DNA of 64,000 bases from an uncultured Persicobacter sp. (GCA_947498325.1 CANMKE010000011.1:62001-126000); one strand, 5' to 3'; shown: positions 36,222-46,196, counted from the first letter of the stretch. Numbers and translations are program-made. The notes: a model not told the origin generated them from the sequence alone.

Positions 36222-38528
36222 ATGGATCCGAACAATAATGATGATTTTGAGAAGGACGAAGATATCCATCGATTAGACCGGCGCTCGTTTATAAAGCTTG
36301 CTGGTGGAATCGTGGCTGTAACCGCCCTTACCGGAACAGGATGGGCGGTTACTGAGCTGATGGTCAATGAAGGTCCTGTGAAATCATGGCATAAATCTGT
36401 TTGTCGTTACTGCGGTACAGGTTGTGGTGTGATGCTGGGGATGGATGAAAATAAAAAACTCGCGCGCGTCCGTGGTGACGAAGAAGCACATAATAAAGGC
36501 GTGATTTGTATTAAAGGGTCATTGCTGGCAGAATTGATGGAGAAAAAAGACCATCGATTGAAGCAGCCTATGATTCGTAAGAATGGCAAGCTTGAACCGG
36601 CAAGTTGGGACGAAGCCATGACGCTCGTTGCGGACAAGTTCAAAACATCGATTAAAGATAATGGACCAAACAGTGTTGCCTATTATGGTTCAGGGCAGTT
36701 GTTCATCGAGGAATCTTATACCGCCAATAAATTGTTTAAAGGTGGAATTGGGACCAATAACGTAGATGGAAACCCACGACTTTGTATGGCATCGGCAGCA
36801 GTGGGCTATACCCAGGTTTTCGGTAAGGATGAGCCTGCAGGTTGTTTCGATGATATCGACCATGCGGACACGTTTTTTATCATCGGTTCCAATACCTATG
36901 AGTGTCACCCGCCCATTTGGGAGCGTATCATGCGTCGTAAAGATTCTGGCAAAGATGTGAAAATTATTGTGGTGGATCCGCGGCGTACAAAAACCGCAGA
37001 CCATGCTGATTTTTACCTGCCGGTAGTTCCGGGTACCGACCTGCTCTTGCTCAACGCAATGTTACATGTTATTGTAAAGGAAGGTTGGCAAAGTGAGGAA
37101 TATGTGCAGCAGCATATTAATTTCAAGAAAGGATCGGATACGGTAAGTTTCGAGGAATTCAAGACTTTCCTTGAAGATTATGCTCCTGAAAAAGTGGAGG
37201 AAGAGTTGGGGGTTTCTGCGCCTCAAATTCGTGAGGTGGCTTACTACTTCGCAAAAGCAAAATCCTCCATGTCATTATGGACCATGGGCTTGAACCAGCG
37301 TGTTCAGGGCGTGTTCCTTAACAATACCATGAATTCTCTGCACCTGGTAACAGGGCAAATTAATAAAAAAGGAGCCACACCACTTTCCATGACAGGCCAG
37401 TGTAACGCCTGTGGAGGTGTTCGTGATACCGGTTCTTTGTCACACATTTTGCCTCATGGCCGATTAATCAAAAAGCCTGAGCATCGTGCGGAAATGGAGA
37501 AATTGTGGGGTGTACCTGCCGGGCGTATTCAGCCAAAGCCAGGTTATAATGCGCTCTCTTTGTTTCAGGCAATGAATGATGAGAAGGTGAAGGCCGTTCT
37601 GGTGATGTGTACCAATCCCGCTCAATCGATGCCAAACATCGACCATTACAAACCGGGAATGGAAAAAACCTTTATGGTGGTTGCTGATGCTTTCGATTCT
37701 GAAACCATCAAATATGCTGATGTGGTGTTGCCTGCCGCATTGTATATCGAGAAAGAAGGGGTGTACGGGCAAACCGAACGCCGTTATCAATTGATCGAAA
37801 AGTTGGTGGAGCCTTATGCGGAATCTCGCTCTGATCTTGATATTTTGGTAGACTTTGCTGAACGCATTGGATATGGTGATTTTATTTCCTCAAAAACTTC
37901 TGCTGAAGTTTGGGAAGAGTACCGTCATCTTTCTTCGCATTCCAAATATAACTTTGAAGGCATTACCCGTGATCGCCTGAAGGAAGAACGCGGGCTGCAG
38001 TGGCCTTGCCCTGATGAAAAGCACCCTGGAACTGCCCGTCGTTATATTCCTGGTGATCCTTTTGTGCCGCAAGGTAAGGAGGTATTCTTCTACGGACATA
38101 AAGATGGTAAAGCGAATGTGTTTTTACGCCCTTACATCCGTGGAAACGAACAGGTGAATGATGAGTTCCCTGTCTATCTAACGACAGGCCGTGTAATTTC
38201 GCAGTGGCATACGGGCTCAATGACCACCACTGTGAAGGAACTAAACACACAGTCGGGTCCGGGCCGTTTCAAATTGCATCCGCAAGATGCCTCACATTAT
38301 AATGTGAAAACGGGGGATACCATCCGGGTAACTTCTTCACGTGGGACAATGACCGGCAAACTGGAAATTTCTGAGCTGGAAACACCAGGCGTGATTTTCG
38401 CCGCCTTTTATGATAAGTCTTTCATTATTAACCAGGTGGTTTCTGATGATCATGATCCTTATTCCAAGCAGCCTGATTATAAAGTCACCCGAGTGAAAAT
38501 TGAAAAAGTAGCCGCTAATAAAGCTTAA
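36222..38528 (+). CDS. napA: Periplasmic nitrate reductase catalytic subunit (NapA-type molybdopterin oxidoreductase)
   Basis: This 768-aa molybdo-bis-MGD enzyme would reduce nitrate to nitrite in the periplasm. A twin-arginine signal is present (DRRSFIK, R20-R21). The 4Fe-4S cluster ligands are C61, C64, C68 and C96 (CRYCGTGC and CIKG). The Mo ligand is C188 in GNPRLCMASAAVGY, a block diagnostic of NapA. Other Nap-like blocks are GSNTYECHPPIWERI, GQCNACGGVRDTG, TGRVISQWHTGSMT and a C-terminal cofactor-binding domain. The length is slightly short of E. coli NapA (828 aa). It is followed after 6 nt by a tetraheme cytochrome gene, likely its electron donor. No napB, napD or napF is seen nearby. 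Reduction of a related oxyanion is a less likely alternative. Confidence 0.88.
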   Translation: MDPNNNDDFEKDEDIHRLDRRSFIKLAGGIVAVTALTGTGWAVTELMVNEGPVKSWHKSVCRYCGTGCGVMLGMDENKKLARVRGDEEAHNKGVICIKGSLLAELMEKKDHRLKQPMIRKNGKLEPASWDEAMTLVADKFKTSIKDNGPNSVAYYGSGQLFIEESYTANKLFKGGIGTNNVDGNPRLCMASAAVGYTQVFGKDEPAGCFDDIDHADTFFIIGSNTYECHPPIWERIMRRKDSGKDVKIIVVDPRRTKTADHADFYLPVVPGTDLLLLNAMLHVIVKEGWQSEEYVQQHINFKKGSDTVSFEEFKTFLEDYAPEKVEEELGVSAPQIREVAYYFAKAKSSMSLWTMGLNQRVQGVFLNNTMNSLHLVTGQINKKGATPLSMTGQCNACGGVRDTGSLSHILPHGRLIKKPEHRAEMEKLWGVPAGRIQPKPGYNALSLFQAMNDEKVKAVLVMCTNPAQSMPNIDHYKPGMEKTFMVVADAFDSETIKYADVVLPAALYIEKEGVYGQTERRYQLIEKLVEPYAESRSDLDILVDFAERIGYGDFISSKTSAEVWEEYRHLSSHSKYNFEGITRDRLKEERGLQWPCPDEKHPGTARRYIPGDPFVPQGKEVFFYGHKDGKANVFLRPYIRGNEQVNDEFPVYLTTGRVISQWHTGSMTTTVKELNTQSGPGRFKLHPQDASHYNVKTGDTIRVTSSRGTMTGKLEISELETPGVIFAAFYDKSFIINQVVSDDHDPYSKQPDYKVTRVKIEKVAANKA

Positions 38529-38534
38529 TTCGTT

Positions 38535-39200
38535 ATGGAAGGAGTATTGAAAATTATAGCCGTCCTCGTATTAATTGCCGAGGTGATCTTATTTTACCGA
38601 TTGCGGAAAAATAGACGACGTATGACGCAAACAGTTAGGATAACTGTTCTTTTTGCGATTATTTTAATTCCTTTGGCGTCCATTGTCTTTGCCAATTACC
38701 ACGTTTTTGTGGGAATGAAAGAAACAAAGTCCTGTGTGGGTTGCCACGTAATGGCACCTATGGGGAACGACCTAATGGATCCGAACTCAAGCACTTTGGC
38801 AGCACGCCACTTTCAGAAAGGGTATATTCAGAAGGAAGCCTGTTATTCTTGTCATGAAGATTATGGCTTTACAGGAACTTTGAAAGGTAAAATGGATGGA
38901 TATCGCCACCTGATGAAGTATGTGACAGGGACTTACCACGAACCGATTAAATACCGTGGGGAGTTCAACTATCAAAACTGTTTGAACTGTCATGAAGGGA
39001 CGAAGAAATTCCACGCCGTACAGGAGCACGTTCCGGTATTGGAAAATTTAGCGACCAGAAAAACCATCAGCTGTTTGAATTGTCATGGTCGTGCGCACCC
39101 TGAAGCTGTTCGCAGAACGCCAGGGCACCCAGATTATGAAAAGTTAGACACTTCACCCGAACAAGTGGAGCGTATTCGCGAAAAACTAAAAGAATATTAA
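38535..39200 (+). CDS. Membrane tetraheme cytochrome c (NapC/NirT-like)
   Basis: This 221-aa protein should carry electrons from membrane quinol to NapA. Four CxxCH motifs are visible: C67-H71 (CVGCH), C103-H107 (CYSCH), C149-H153 (CLNCH) and C180-H184 (CLNCH). Two membrane helices lie at residues 4-21 and 34-53, one more than in usual NapC, so the heme domain would face the periplasm after the second helix. The spacing CVGCHVMAPMGNDL resembles NapC/NrfH. It starts 6 nt after napA and is followed by a 62-codon gene one base later, so the three are co-transcribed. Since no NapB is seen, it may transfer electrons directly to NapA (inference). Confidence 0.85.
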   Translation: MEGVLKIIAVLVLIAEVILFYRLRKNRRRMTQTVRITVLFAIILIPLASIVFANYHVFVGMKETKSCVGCHVMAPMGNDLMDPNSSTLAARHFQKGYIQKEACYSCHEDYGFTGTLKGKMDGYRHLMKYVTGTYHEPIKYRGEFNYQNCLNCHEGTKKFHAVQEHVPVLENLATRKTISCLNCHGRAHPEAVRRTPGHPDYEKLDTSPEQVERIREKLKEY

Positions 39201-39201
39201 G

Positions 39202-39390
39202 ATGAGAAGAGTATTCATTGAAAGTCTGTTTACCATCTTCGGGATGTTGATTACCATCCCTTATATGTTTCACCCGACGCCCGTTTTGATGTTCTTGTTC
39301 GTCTTTGTTGCAACACCATGTTTTTTGGTAGCGATTGCCATGGCGACCTACGAAATCCTTAAAGATCTTCGTAACAAGGATCTGATTTAG
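39202..39390 (+). CDS. Small two-helix membrane protein of the nap operon
   Basis: This 62-aa protein starts one base after the cytochrome stop. Two hydrophobic segments (LFTIFGMLITIPYMF and VLMFLFVFVATPCFLVAIAMATY) are joined by a short Pro-containing turn and followed by a charged tail (EILKDLRNKDLI). Position and tight spacing suggest a helper or assembly subunit for the nitrate reductase-cytochrome complex. I do not recognise the family. Confidence 0.65.
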   Translation: MRRVFIESLFTIFGMLITIPYMFHPTPVLMFLFVFVATPCFLVAIAMATYEILKDLRNKDLI

Positions 39391-39413
39391 ATACAAATAT
39401 CGAATGTTATTAG

Positions 39414-39442
39414 AAAGCACCTGTTTTGCAGGTGCTTTTTTT
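39414..39442 (+). terminator. Rho-independent terminator of the nap operon
   Basis: AAAGCACCTG (39414-39423) pairs perfectly with CAGGTGCTTT (39429-39438) around a 5-nt loop, followed by more T residues. Confidence 0.88.
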
Positions 39443-39659
39443 ATGTCCATATTTTTCAAGGAGATCCATAAAACCGACTGGGGCAGGTGGGCAATATTTA
39501 TGCGATGTCGTGATAGCGTATTTCCATGTGAGCCGTTGATGGGTCATTCACTTGCGCTGAACTTCAAATAGACGGTGTTGCCTGCGCGGTTTTTTCACCA
39601 CCACGTAGACCATTTCACCTTAATATTTTGGGTATGTAGGCATGGGCTGTCGAATATTT

Positions 39660-39700
39660 TTGTACCTATCGGTACGGACGTTGCATGCAACGTCCCTACA
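39660..39700 (-). repeat. Palindromic repeat family 1, copy A
   Basis: The perfect 20-bp palindrome GGACGTTGCATGCAACGTCC lies at 39676-39695. It is flanked by TTGTACCTATCGGTAC on one side and CTACA on the other. Read on the minus strand it equals the copy at 51899-51938 almost base for base, including the arm CCGTACCGAYAGGYACAA. Confidence 0.75.
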
Positions 39701-40483
39701 CACCATAAATCTCATTTTTGTGTGGAATAATTTCATATTTTCGACAGGCTAATGTAGGCACAGATTGCAAAGGCGATAGCAGAAGGGAGGGAGTGCCGTT
39801 TTTGGGTGCGTAAATAATATTTTATAGGCGCGAAAAAATAACCGGTTGATCGAAAAGATCATTTAGGGTGTTAATGGACTGATTTTCAGTTGGTTTGATT
39901 TTTTATTGCTCAAGGATAGTTTTTAGTGTAATTAATTAAGTTACGTTATTATTCTGTAAAAGCTATTTTATTTTTATTTAAAGTGTATAATTTTTTTAAT
40001 AGAAAATTGTTTTTGTTGACATTATGTATCAACGATCCATTCTTGTTAATATTAGTGGAGGGAATTGTTTAAAGTAAAATAATTGAATAACAAACGAATA
40101 ATATTATGCTTTATTTCACGTGAATTAGCATCTTATTTTGTTTATGTACCTACCTATTTTTAATTATCTTTATTTTGGTGTTGTTCAAATAGTGCAATTT
40201 GTGGGATTGTATTGTTGTTTGCTGATAGATTAATTTAGTGATATGAATCATTGATTTTTTGGGGTTAATTACCCAATTTAATGACGTATATCATTGATTT
40301 GTCAGCCTTTTAACTCCAAATGTCTTGAATTCAGAATTGTTCTATTCATAAACCTGTAGAAAAATTTTTCTTCATTTTTTTATATAAGTAGTGTTTCAGT
40401 GACGATGGCACCTACATTGATCGCTATAGTTTGTGCAAACCTATTTTTTTTAATTCACCTATCGGTGACCTAAATTTTTCATT

Positions 40484-43400
40484 ATGACCAAATACTATCA
40501 GAAAAAGTATCTTACGATGCTTGTGCTACTACTCTCGATGATGGTCCATTCCGCATGGGCGCAAACGATCAAAGGAGAGATAACTGACACGAATAAAAAC
40601 CCCTTAATTGGTGCCAGTGTGGTTGAAAAAGGAACGACCAATGGGTCGATTACCGATTTCAATGGCCAATTTAATTTAAACCTGTCTGACGGTGCCAATT
40701 CAGTTTTGGTGATTTCCTTCGTGGGTTATATAGATCAAGAGATTAAAGTGGGGAACCAATCGAACTTCAATGTGATCCTGCAAGAGGATATTGCCGAATT
40801 GGAGGAATTGGTGGTGATTGGTTACGGAACCCAAAAGAAGAAAAATATTTCCGGGGCTATTGCTGCCGTGGACGCCAAAGCATTGGAAGGTCGCCCGGTA
40901 GCGGATTTCGCCAATGCATTGCAAGGCCAGATTGCCGGTCTGCAAGTGGTTGGGGAGTCTGGGCAGCCAGGGGAGGAAACGACGATTCGTGTTCGTGGTA
41001 CAGGTACGATCAATGGAGGTAGTAATCCTTTAATTGTGATTGACAATGTGATCATGACCAATGGACAGGGGATTTCTTCCATTAACCCGGCTGATATTGA
41101 GTCGGTGAACGTGCTTAAAGATGCTTCGGCAGCAGCCATTTATGGGGCGAGAGCAGCCAATGGGGTGATCATCGTTACGACCAAAAGAGGAAGAGCATCT
41201 GATGCGCCGACGGTAGGGTTTAACTTTTTTGCAGGGGTGCAGAGCGCTTCTAAAAAGTTGGACATGCTGAATTCGGAGCAATACCGTGATGTCATGAATG
41301 CCGCCCGAGATAATGCCGGCATGCCTCGTATTCCTAATTTGGACAAGCCTTTACAGCATGATACCGATTGGCAGGATGCGGTGCTACGACCTGCGGCGAT
41401 CAATAATTATGAGGTAACTTTCAGCGGGGGAAATGCAAAGACCCGCTATTTCGGGTCCGTGAATCATTATGATGAAGGTGGTATTATCATGAACTCCGGT
41501 TTCAAAAGAACTTCGGCTCGTCTGAATACCGATACGCAGTTGGGTCGTTTGAAAATCGGGACTTCGATGTTTTACTCGCAAAACAACCGGGACAATCAGT
41601 TTGCCTCAGGTGGGGATTTGGGCGCTTTGCGATGGGCATTGGCCAGTTCTCCGAATGTGGAAATCTACAACCCGAATAACTTGGGAGGCTTTAATGGTCA
41701 CCAGATTGATGATGGCGACCGGGAGATGTTGAACCCCGTGGCGGCACAAACTTTGGTAGAAGATACCCGCCAAATCAATCGATTCTTGGCCAATGCGTTT
41801 GCGGAGATTGAGATCATCGAAGGGTTGACTTATCGCTTGAATGCCGGTGCGGACATCTCCAATACACACGACAGAATGTGGGCGCCAGAGTTTGATCAAG
41901 GGAATGGAGTTATGCCTCCGGGCTTGCCTTTCGGTGCGCAATTGGACGAGCAAAGATCAAATTATCAGGCTTTGCTTTTGGAGAATACCCTGAATTTCAA
42001 ACGGAAAATTGGCAAGCATGATTTTGGTCTTTTGGCAGGTCATTCGGTACAGAATACAGCCAGTGCCTTCCAGTCAATTTCTGTCATTGGCGGAAACTTG
42101 TCACCAGAATATCCAGTGATCGACGGTTCGCCAAACATCAACGGTATTCCAAAAGGTAATATTTTCGAGACCCGCACCATTTCTTATTTGGGTCGTGCGA
42201 TCTATGATTATGATTCGAAATACTTGGCAACAGTGAACTTCCGCCGCGATGGATCTTCCATGTTTAAAAAGGGCAATATGTTCGATAATTTCTTTTCTGC
42301 TTCGGCGGGTTGGAATATCTCGAATGAAGATTTCTTCAATGTGCAAGAAATTAATGAGTTGAAATTGCGTGGATCTTGGGGATTCTTGGGCAACGACCAG
42401 ATCGATGCCAATGCCACCCGATCAGTGGTGAATAACAACCCCCGATATGTGTTCAACGGCGGTGAATTAGCGCAAGGAGTAGCACCAAGTCCACAGATTG
42501 GTAACCCGAATTTGGTTTGGGAAAAGCAAGAGCAAATGAACGTTGGGGTGGACTTGTTGGCATTTAATAACAAGTTGAGCTTTACGGCGGATTATTTTGT
42601 GAAAACCTCCAGAGATTTGCTGTTGAGTTACTCTCTGCCTGAAGCGACAGGCTTCGGTAATATGTTCCTGAATGCGGCAGCAGTTCAGAACCGAGGATGG
42701 GAATTTGCGACCAACTACAACACCAAAGTAGGGGCGGTGAACTTGAATATTGGCGGTAACATTACTTTCCTTAAAAATGAAGTATTGGAGTTGATTGATG
42801 GCCTGGAGGCGATTGAGCGTAACCGTTCTTCCCACTTTACCTTCCGTAACAGAATCGAGCCAGGACAAAGCCTTTTCGCTATTTATGGTTTCAAGCATGA
42901 TGGTATTTATCAGTCACAAGATGAGATTGATGCCGGACCAACGCCTTTGGAAGGTAATCCAACCAAGCCTGGTGATGTGCGCTATGTGGATGTAAATGGT
43001 GATGGTAAAATCACGGATGAGGACCGTACCTTCATTGGCGATGGTAATCAGGACATCATGTATGGATTCAATTTCGGAGGTAACTATAAGAACCTGGACT
43101 TTGGCTTACAGTTCCAGGGTGTTTATGGCAATGAGGTTTTCAATGAGTCTTCTTATGAGTACAGTGGATATGTAAGATCGTTCAACATGACGACTGACGT
43201 TTTGGATGCCTGGACACCAACAAATCCAAGCAATACACGTCATCGTCATATTCCTGCGACGGAAGCCAATAACAAAGTTGCTTCTTCTTATTGGGTAGAG
43301 GATGCCTCTTATTTGCGATTGAAAAATGTACAAATAGGTTATACATTTAATGAGCATCAGTTGAATAAAATCAGCTGGTTGAAAGGGTTGCGCGTTTATG

Positions 43401-43534
43401 TTTCTGCGCAGAACTTATTCACTATTTCTGACTACTCGGGTTATGATCCGGCCGTTGTTTTTGGGGCAGTATCGAGTCAATTGCTGTATCCAACCCCTCG
43501 TAGCTTTGTTGGTGGAGTAAATATCAAGTTCTAA
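40484..43534 (+). CDS. susC: SusC/RagA-family TonB-dependent outer-membrane transporter
   Basis: This 1016-aa protein imports oligosaccharides or other ligands across the outer membrane using TonB energy. In order it has a signal peptide ending SAWAQ, a carboxypeptidase-like barrel-plug extension (IKGEITDTNKNPLIGASVVEKGTTNGSITDFNG), a TonB-box-like region (EELVVIGYGTQKKKNISGAIAAV), the plug (LQGQIAGLQVVGESGQPGEE and GANGVIIVTTKRG-like SusC signature) and a 22-strand barrel ending in an aromatic-rich strand (GGVNIKF). It is followed by susD 18 bp later. No glycosidase, regulator or sulfatase is next to the pair, so the ligand is unknown. Confidence 0.95.
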   Translation: MTKYYQKKYLTMLVLLLSMMVHSAWAQTIKGEITDTNKNPLIGASVVEKGTTNGSITDFNGQFNLNLSDGANSVLVISFVGYIDQEIKVGNQSNFNVILQEDIAELEELVVIGYGTQKKKNISGAIAAVDAKALEGRPVADFANALQGQIAGLQVVGESGQPGEETTIRVRGTGTINGGSNPLIVIDNVIMTNGQGISSINPADIESVNVLKDASAAAIYGARAANGVIIVTTKRGRASDAPTVGFNFFAGVQSASKKLDMLNSEQYRDVMNAARDNAGMPRIPNLDKPLQHDTDWQDAVLRPAAINNYEVTFSGGNAKTRYFGSVNHYDEGGIIMNSGFKRTSARLNTDTQLGRLKIGTSMFYSQNNRDNQFASGGDLGALRWALASSPNVEIYNPNNLGGFNGHQIDDGDREMLNPVAAQTLVEDTRQINRFLANAFAEIEIIEGLTYRLNAGADISNTHDRMWAPEFDQGNGVMPPGLPFGAQLDEQRSNYQALLLENTLNFKRKIGKHDFGLLAGHSVQNTASAFQSISVIGGNLSPEYPVIDGSPNINGIPKGNIFETRTISYLGRAIYDYDSKYLATVNFRRDGSSMFKKGNMFDNFFSASAGWNISNEDFFNVQEINELKLRGSWGFLGNDQIDANATRSVVNNNPRYVFNGGELAQGVAPSPQIGNPNLVWEKQEQMNVGVDLLAFNNKLSFTADYFVKTSRDLLLSYSLPEATGFGNMFLNAAAVQNRGWEFATNYNTKVGAVNLNIGGNITFLKNEVLELIDGLEAIERNRSSHFTFRNRIEPGQSLFAIYGFKHDGIYQSQDEIDAGPTPLEGNPTKPGDVRYVDVNGDGKITDEDRTFIGDGNQDIMYGFNFGGNYKNLDFGLQFQGVYGNEVFNESSYEYSGYVRSFNMTTDVLDAWTPTNPSNTRHRHIPATEANNKVASSYWVEDASYLRLKNVQIGYTFNEHQLNKISWLKGLRVYVSAQNLFTISDYSGYDPAVVFGAVSSQLLYPTPRSFVGGVNIKF

Positions 43535-43552
43535 TTTTTTGATCCTATTATT

Positions 43553-45118
43553 ATGAAAATTTTTAAGCAAAAATATCTCTTGTTGCTCCTTTTGGCAGGG
43601 GTACTGATCTCTCCGGGTTGTGGTGAAGATTATTTATCAAAATCAAAAGTACATACCAGCCTGGATACGGATGCTTTCTATCAAACAGAAATGCATGCCG
43701 AACAAGCCGTTACGGCCATGTATTCTCCCTTGCATTGGTGGGGGCAGTTCAAGCGTTTCCGCTACCTGTTGGGTTTTATGAGTGGCGATCTTGAAATTAC
43801 TTCGGGAGGTTTCCACTTTACTGAGTTTGGTGATTTTGGTTATAATGCCTCTACGGCAAGTTATATTCGCCATGCCTGGCAGTCTTCCTTTGTCGGGATT
43901 CAGCGTGCCAACACGGTTTTGGAAAAAGTGCCTGGTATTTATTTTTACCCTGAAAATAAAGAGGTTCAGGAGCGTTATTTGGCTGAAGCGCATTTCATGC
44001 GTGCCTTTTATAATTTTCAGTTGGTAAGATTTTATGGTGGCGTGCCGATCTATGACCGTACCTTCACCGGATCTTTAGAGGATGAACTCTTTCAGCCCAA
44101 AAGAAATACAGTAGATGAAGTTTATGAGTTCATCTATGCAGATTTGGAAAAAGCGATGGAGATATTGCCGGTAAGTTATGAAGGCAAGGACATCGGTCGC
44201 CCGACCAAAGGGGCAGCAGCCGGTTATTTGGCCAAAGCTTATATGTTCCAGGGCGAATACAGTAAAGCCCATGCGATTCTAAAAGACATGGTCGGTGGAA
44301 AGTATGGTCAATATGAATTGATGGAAGATTTCTCGGATAACTTCACACGTTATAATGAGAACAATGCAGAGTCCGTATTTGAAATCCAGTTTATGTCCGG
44401 CTTCGGATCGCCATGGCCAGATATGGATGCGCCAAATGCATCTAAAGCTTTGTGGTTGGCAACGGCCATTGACCCAGGGCAGTTTGCCAATGGTTTGCCT
44501 TCACCGGAGTTGAATGACTTCTTTGATGCACATCCAAATGAAAGTGGTGTCCGTAGAATGTACACCATTGCACGCCCGGGTGATGTTTGGGGCGATTGGA
44601 ACCCCATTGCTAAGGATCCAGTGGCTGCTGGGCAATGGACCAACAGAACAGAGGAAGGCAGTTGGTCTGGAGGAGTATGTGGTGTAAGAAAATACGCTGA
44701 AGGAACAGACGTAGAAGGATTTGTGCAGTCTGGAATTAACTTCCGTGCACTGCGTTATGCCGACATTCTATTGCTGTATGCTGAAGCAGAAAATGAGCTG
44801 AATGGCCCAACGCAAATCGCTATCGATGCGATCAATCAATTGCGCACAAGAGCGCAGGCGGATCTATTGGATGGTACTTTTACGCAAGAAGAGTTCTTCG
44901 AGAAAATCGTTATCGAAAGACGATTGGAGCTGTCGCTGGAGTATCACCGTTTCTTTGATCTGACGCGATGGAGTAAGCATAAAACCAACTTGCCTGCAAT
45001 GGCGGATATCAACAAGGTATTGGAAAGTACGAATTATCGACCGGGCAAAGAACTTTTCCCTATTCCTTTGAATGATATTTTGAGAAATCCGAATTTGAAG
45101 CAGAACCCTGGCTATTAG
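43553..45118 (+). CDS. susD: SusD/RagB-family surface ligand-binding lipoprotein
   Basis: This 521-aa lipoprotein (lipobox SPGC, C23) caps the SusC transporter and binds the ligand at the cell surface. The TPR-rich SusD fold is visible: YLSKSKVHTSLDTDAFYQTEMHAEQAVTAMYSPL, RYLAEAHFMRAFYNFQLVRFYGGVPI, RPTKGAAAGYLAKAYMFQGEYSKA and the C-terminal LRYADILLLYAEAENEL, RRLELSLEYHRFFDLTRW and LFPIPLNDILRNPNLKQNPGY. It lies 18 bp after susC and is followed by a terminator, so the operon is just these two genes. Confidence 0.95.
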   Translation: MKIFKQKYLLLLLLAGVLISPGCGEDYLSKSKVHTSLDTDAFYQTEMHAEQAVTAMYSPLHWWGQFKRFRYLLGFMSGDLEITSGGFHFTEFGDFGYNASTASYIRHAWQSSFVGIQRANTVLEKVPGIYFYPENKEVQERYLAEAHFMRAFYNFQLVRFYGGVPIYDRTFTGSLEDELFQPKRNTVDEVYEFIYADLEKAMEILPVSYEGKDIGRPTKGAAAGYLAKAYMFQGEYSKAHAILKDMVGGKYGQYELMEDFSDNFTRYNENNAESVFEIQFMSGFGSPWPDMDAPNASKALWLATAIDPGQFANGLPSPELNDFFDAHPNESGVRRMYTIARPGDVWGDWNPIAKDPVAAGQWTNRTEEGSWSGGVCGVRKYAEGTDVEGFVQSGINFRALRYADILLLYAEAENELNGPTQIAIDAINQLRTRAQADLLDGTFTQEEFFEKIVIERRLELSLEYHRFFDLTRWSKHKTNLPAMADINKVLESTNYRPGKELFPIPLNDILRNPNLKQNPGY

Positions 45119-45215
45119 TCCATTTATTAAATTTAATAGGCACTTGCCCGTGAGGGAAAGTGCACAAACGTGATCGCCAGAAGCCTGCGATTCACACTAT
45201 TATTGAAAGTATTGA

Positions 45216-45249
45216 AAAACCACTGAATTTATTTTCAGTGGTTTTTTTT
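45216..45249 (+). terminator. Rho-independent terminator of the susCD operon
   Basis: AAAACCACTGAA (45216-45227) pairs perfectly with TTCAGTGGTTTT (45234-45245) around a 6-nt loop, followed by more T residues. Confidence 0.9.
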
Positions 45250-45335
45250 CGTGAAATCTGTCATTGCACTTCCTTTTCCTTTTGAGTGTTCACCTTTGTT
45301 TCAGCTTCTATATCAACTACCAAACGAAAGAAACT

Positions 45336-46196
45336 TTGAAGACGATTACACTAATTACCCATGACGGACATTTTCATGCCGACGAAATTTTTGCTACCGC
45401 CATTGGCCTGCTGTATGCCGAAGCGTTTCAGTACCAGACAAAGATTGTCAGGACACGCGATGCTGACCGTATTTCAGCAGTGAAAAATAAATCAAATGCA
45501 GTATGGACGATAGATGTCGGGGGAAGCTTTGACCCCGACACCAATGCTTTCGACCACCATCAGGACAAGGATTTGGCCTGCAGCTGCGTGATGTTGTGGC
45601 AATACAAAGGGGGGAGCTTGCTGAAAGCCAAAGCCTATGGTGCTGAAAAGTGCCATGCGATTTATAATGGGGTGTTTAAAAAATTGAGTGGGATCGATTA
45701 TTTCGACCGAGGCATTGCCGATGCCCATGATAAATGGTACAAATCTGAATTTTCCCAAAATGGCGTGATGCACCTTAATCAGCTGATCAGGGAGATGAAC
45801 CACCATTCAACGGATAGCGAAAAGGAGCAGAACAGCCGTTTTGAGGTGTTGGTGCTGTTGGCTAAAGAAATGCTCAAAAACTGGATGGAAACGGCTGCTT
45901 TGCGTTGGGACATGGCAAACGATCCACAGGCATTTGTTTTACAGGAAGGAGATGCCTGGATGTCGCTAAAGCAACCCATGCCCAACTGGCGGTCGTTGTT
46001 TCCCAAAAAGGAGATGATCTGTTTCCGCACGGGGAATCAGTTCTGTGTGCAGTATCGGCCGGCCGTTAGGCAGAAATTACAGCAACTGAAAGTCAATGCC
46101 CAGCATATCCCTGATAGAGGCTTGCTCTATTGTACTTCTGAAGCTGAACTGAAGCAGGTGATCAACTGCTTTCAAGGGAAGAAGGAAACAGCCTGA
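45336..46196 (+). CDS. MYG1-family metal-dependent hydrolase/exonuclease-like protein
   Basis: MYG1 (UPF0160) proteins belong to the DHH phosphoesterase-like group; eukaryotic MYG1 is a 3'-5' RNA exonuclease, while bacterial members are uncharacterised. The signature motifs are present: ITHDGHFHADEIFATAIG near the start and WTIDVGGSFDPDTNAFDHHQ about 60 residues later, with GIDYFDRGIADAHDKWY in the middle. The frame has no ATG before these motifs. I choose TTG 45336 (LKTITLITHDG), preceded by GAAAGAAA, giving about 286 aa; a TTG at 45264 would add a leader with no counterpart in the family and would nearly abut the susCD terminator. It is a free-standing gene. Confidence 0.75.
   Translation: MKTITLITHDGHFHADEIFATAIGLLYAEAFQYQTKIVRTRDADRISAVKNKSNAVWTIDVGGSFDPDTNAFDHHQDKDLACSCVMLWQYKGGSLLKAKAYGAEKCHAIYNGVFKKLSGIDYFDRGIADAHDKWYKSEFSQNGVMHLNQLIREMNHHSTDSEKEQNSRFEVLVLLAKEMLKNWMETAALRWDMANDPQAFVLQEGDAWMSLKQPMPNWRSLFPKKEMICFRTGNQFCVQYRPAVRQKLQQLKVNAQHIPDRGLLYCTSEAELKQVINCFQGKKETA

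Larger units (their letters stand above)
39391..40483. other. Long intergenic region upstream of susC
   Basis: These 1093 bp hold the nap terminator (39414-39442), a 20-bp perfect palindrome with flanking arms (39660-39700), and from about 39900 a very AT-rich stretch that probably contains the susC promoter and a long leader. Near 40428 GTTTGTGCAAAC is a small palindrome followed by a T8 run, and TCACC/GGTGA forms a small hairpin just before the susC start; either might serve in leader control. No gene is evident. Confidence 0.5.
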
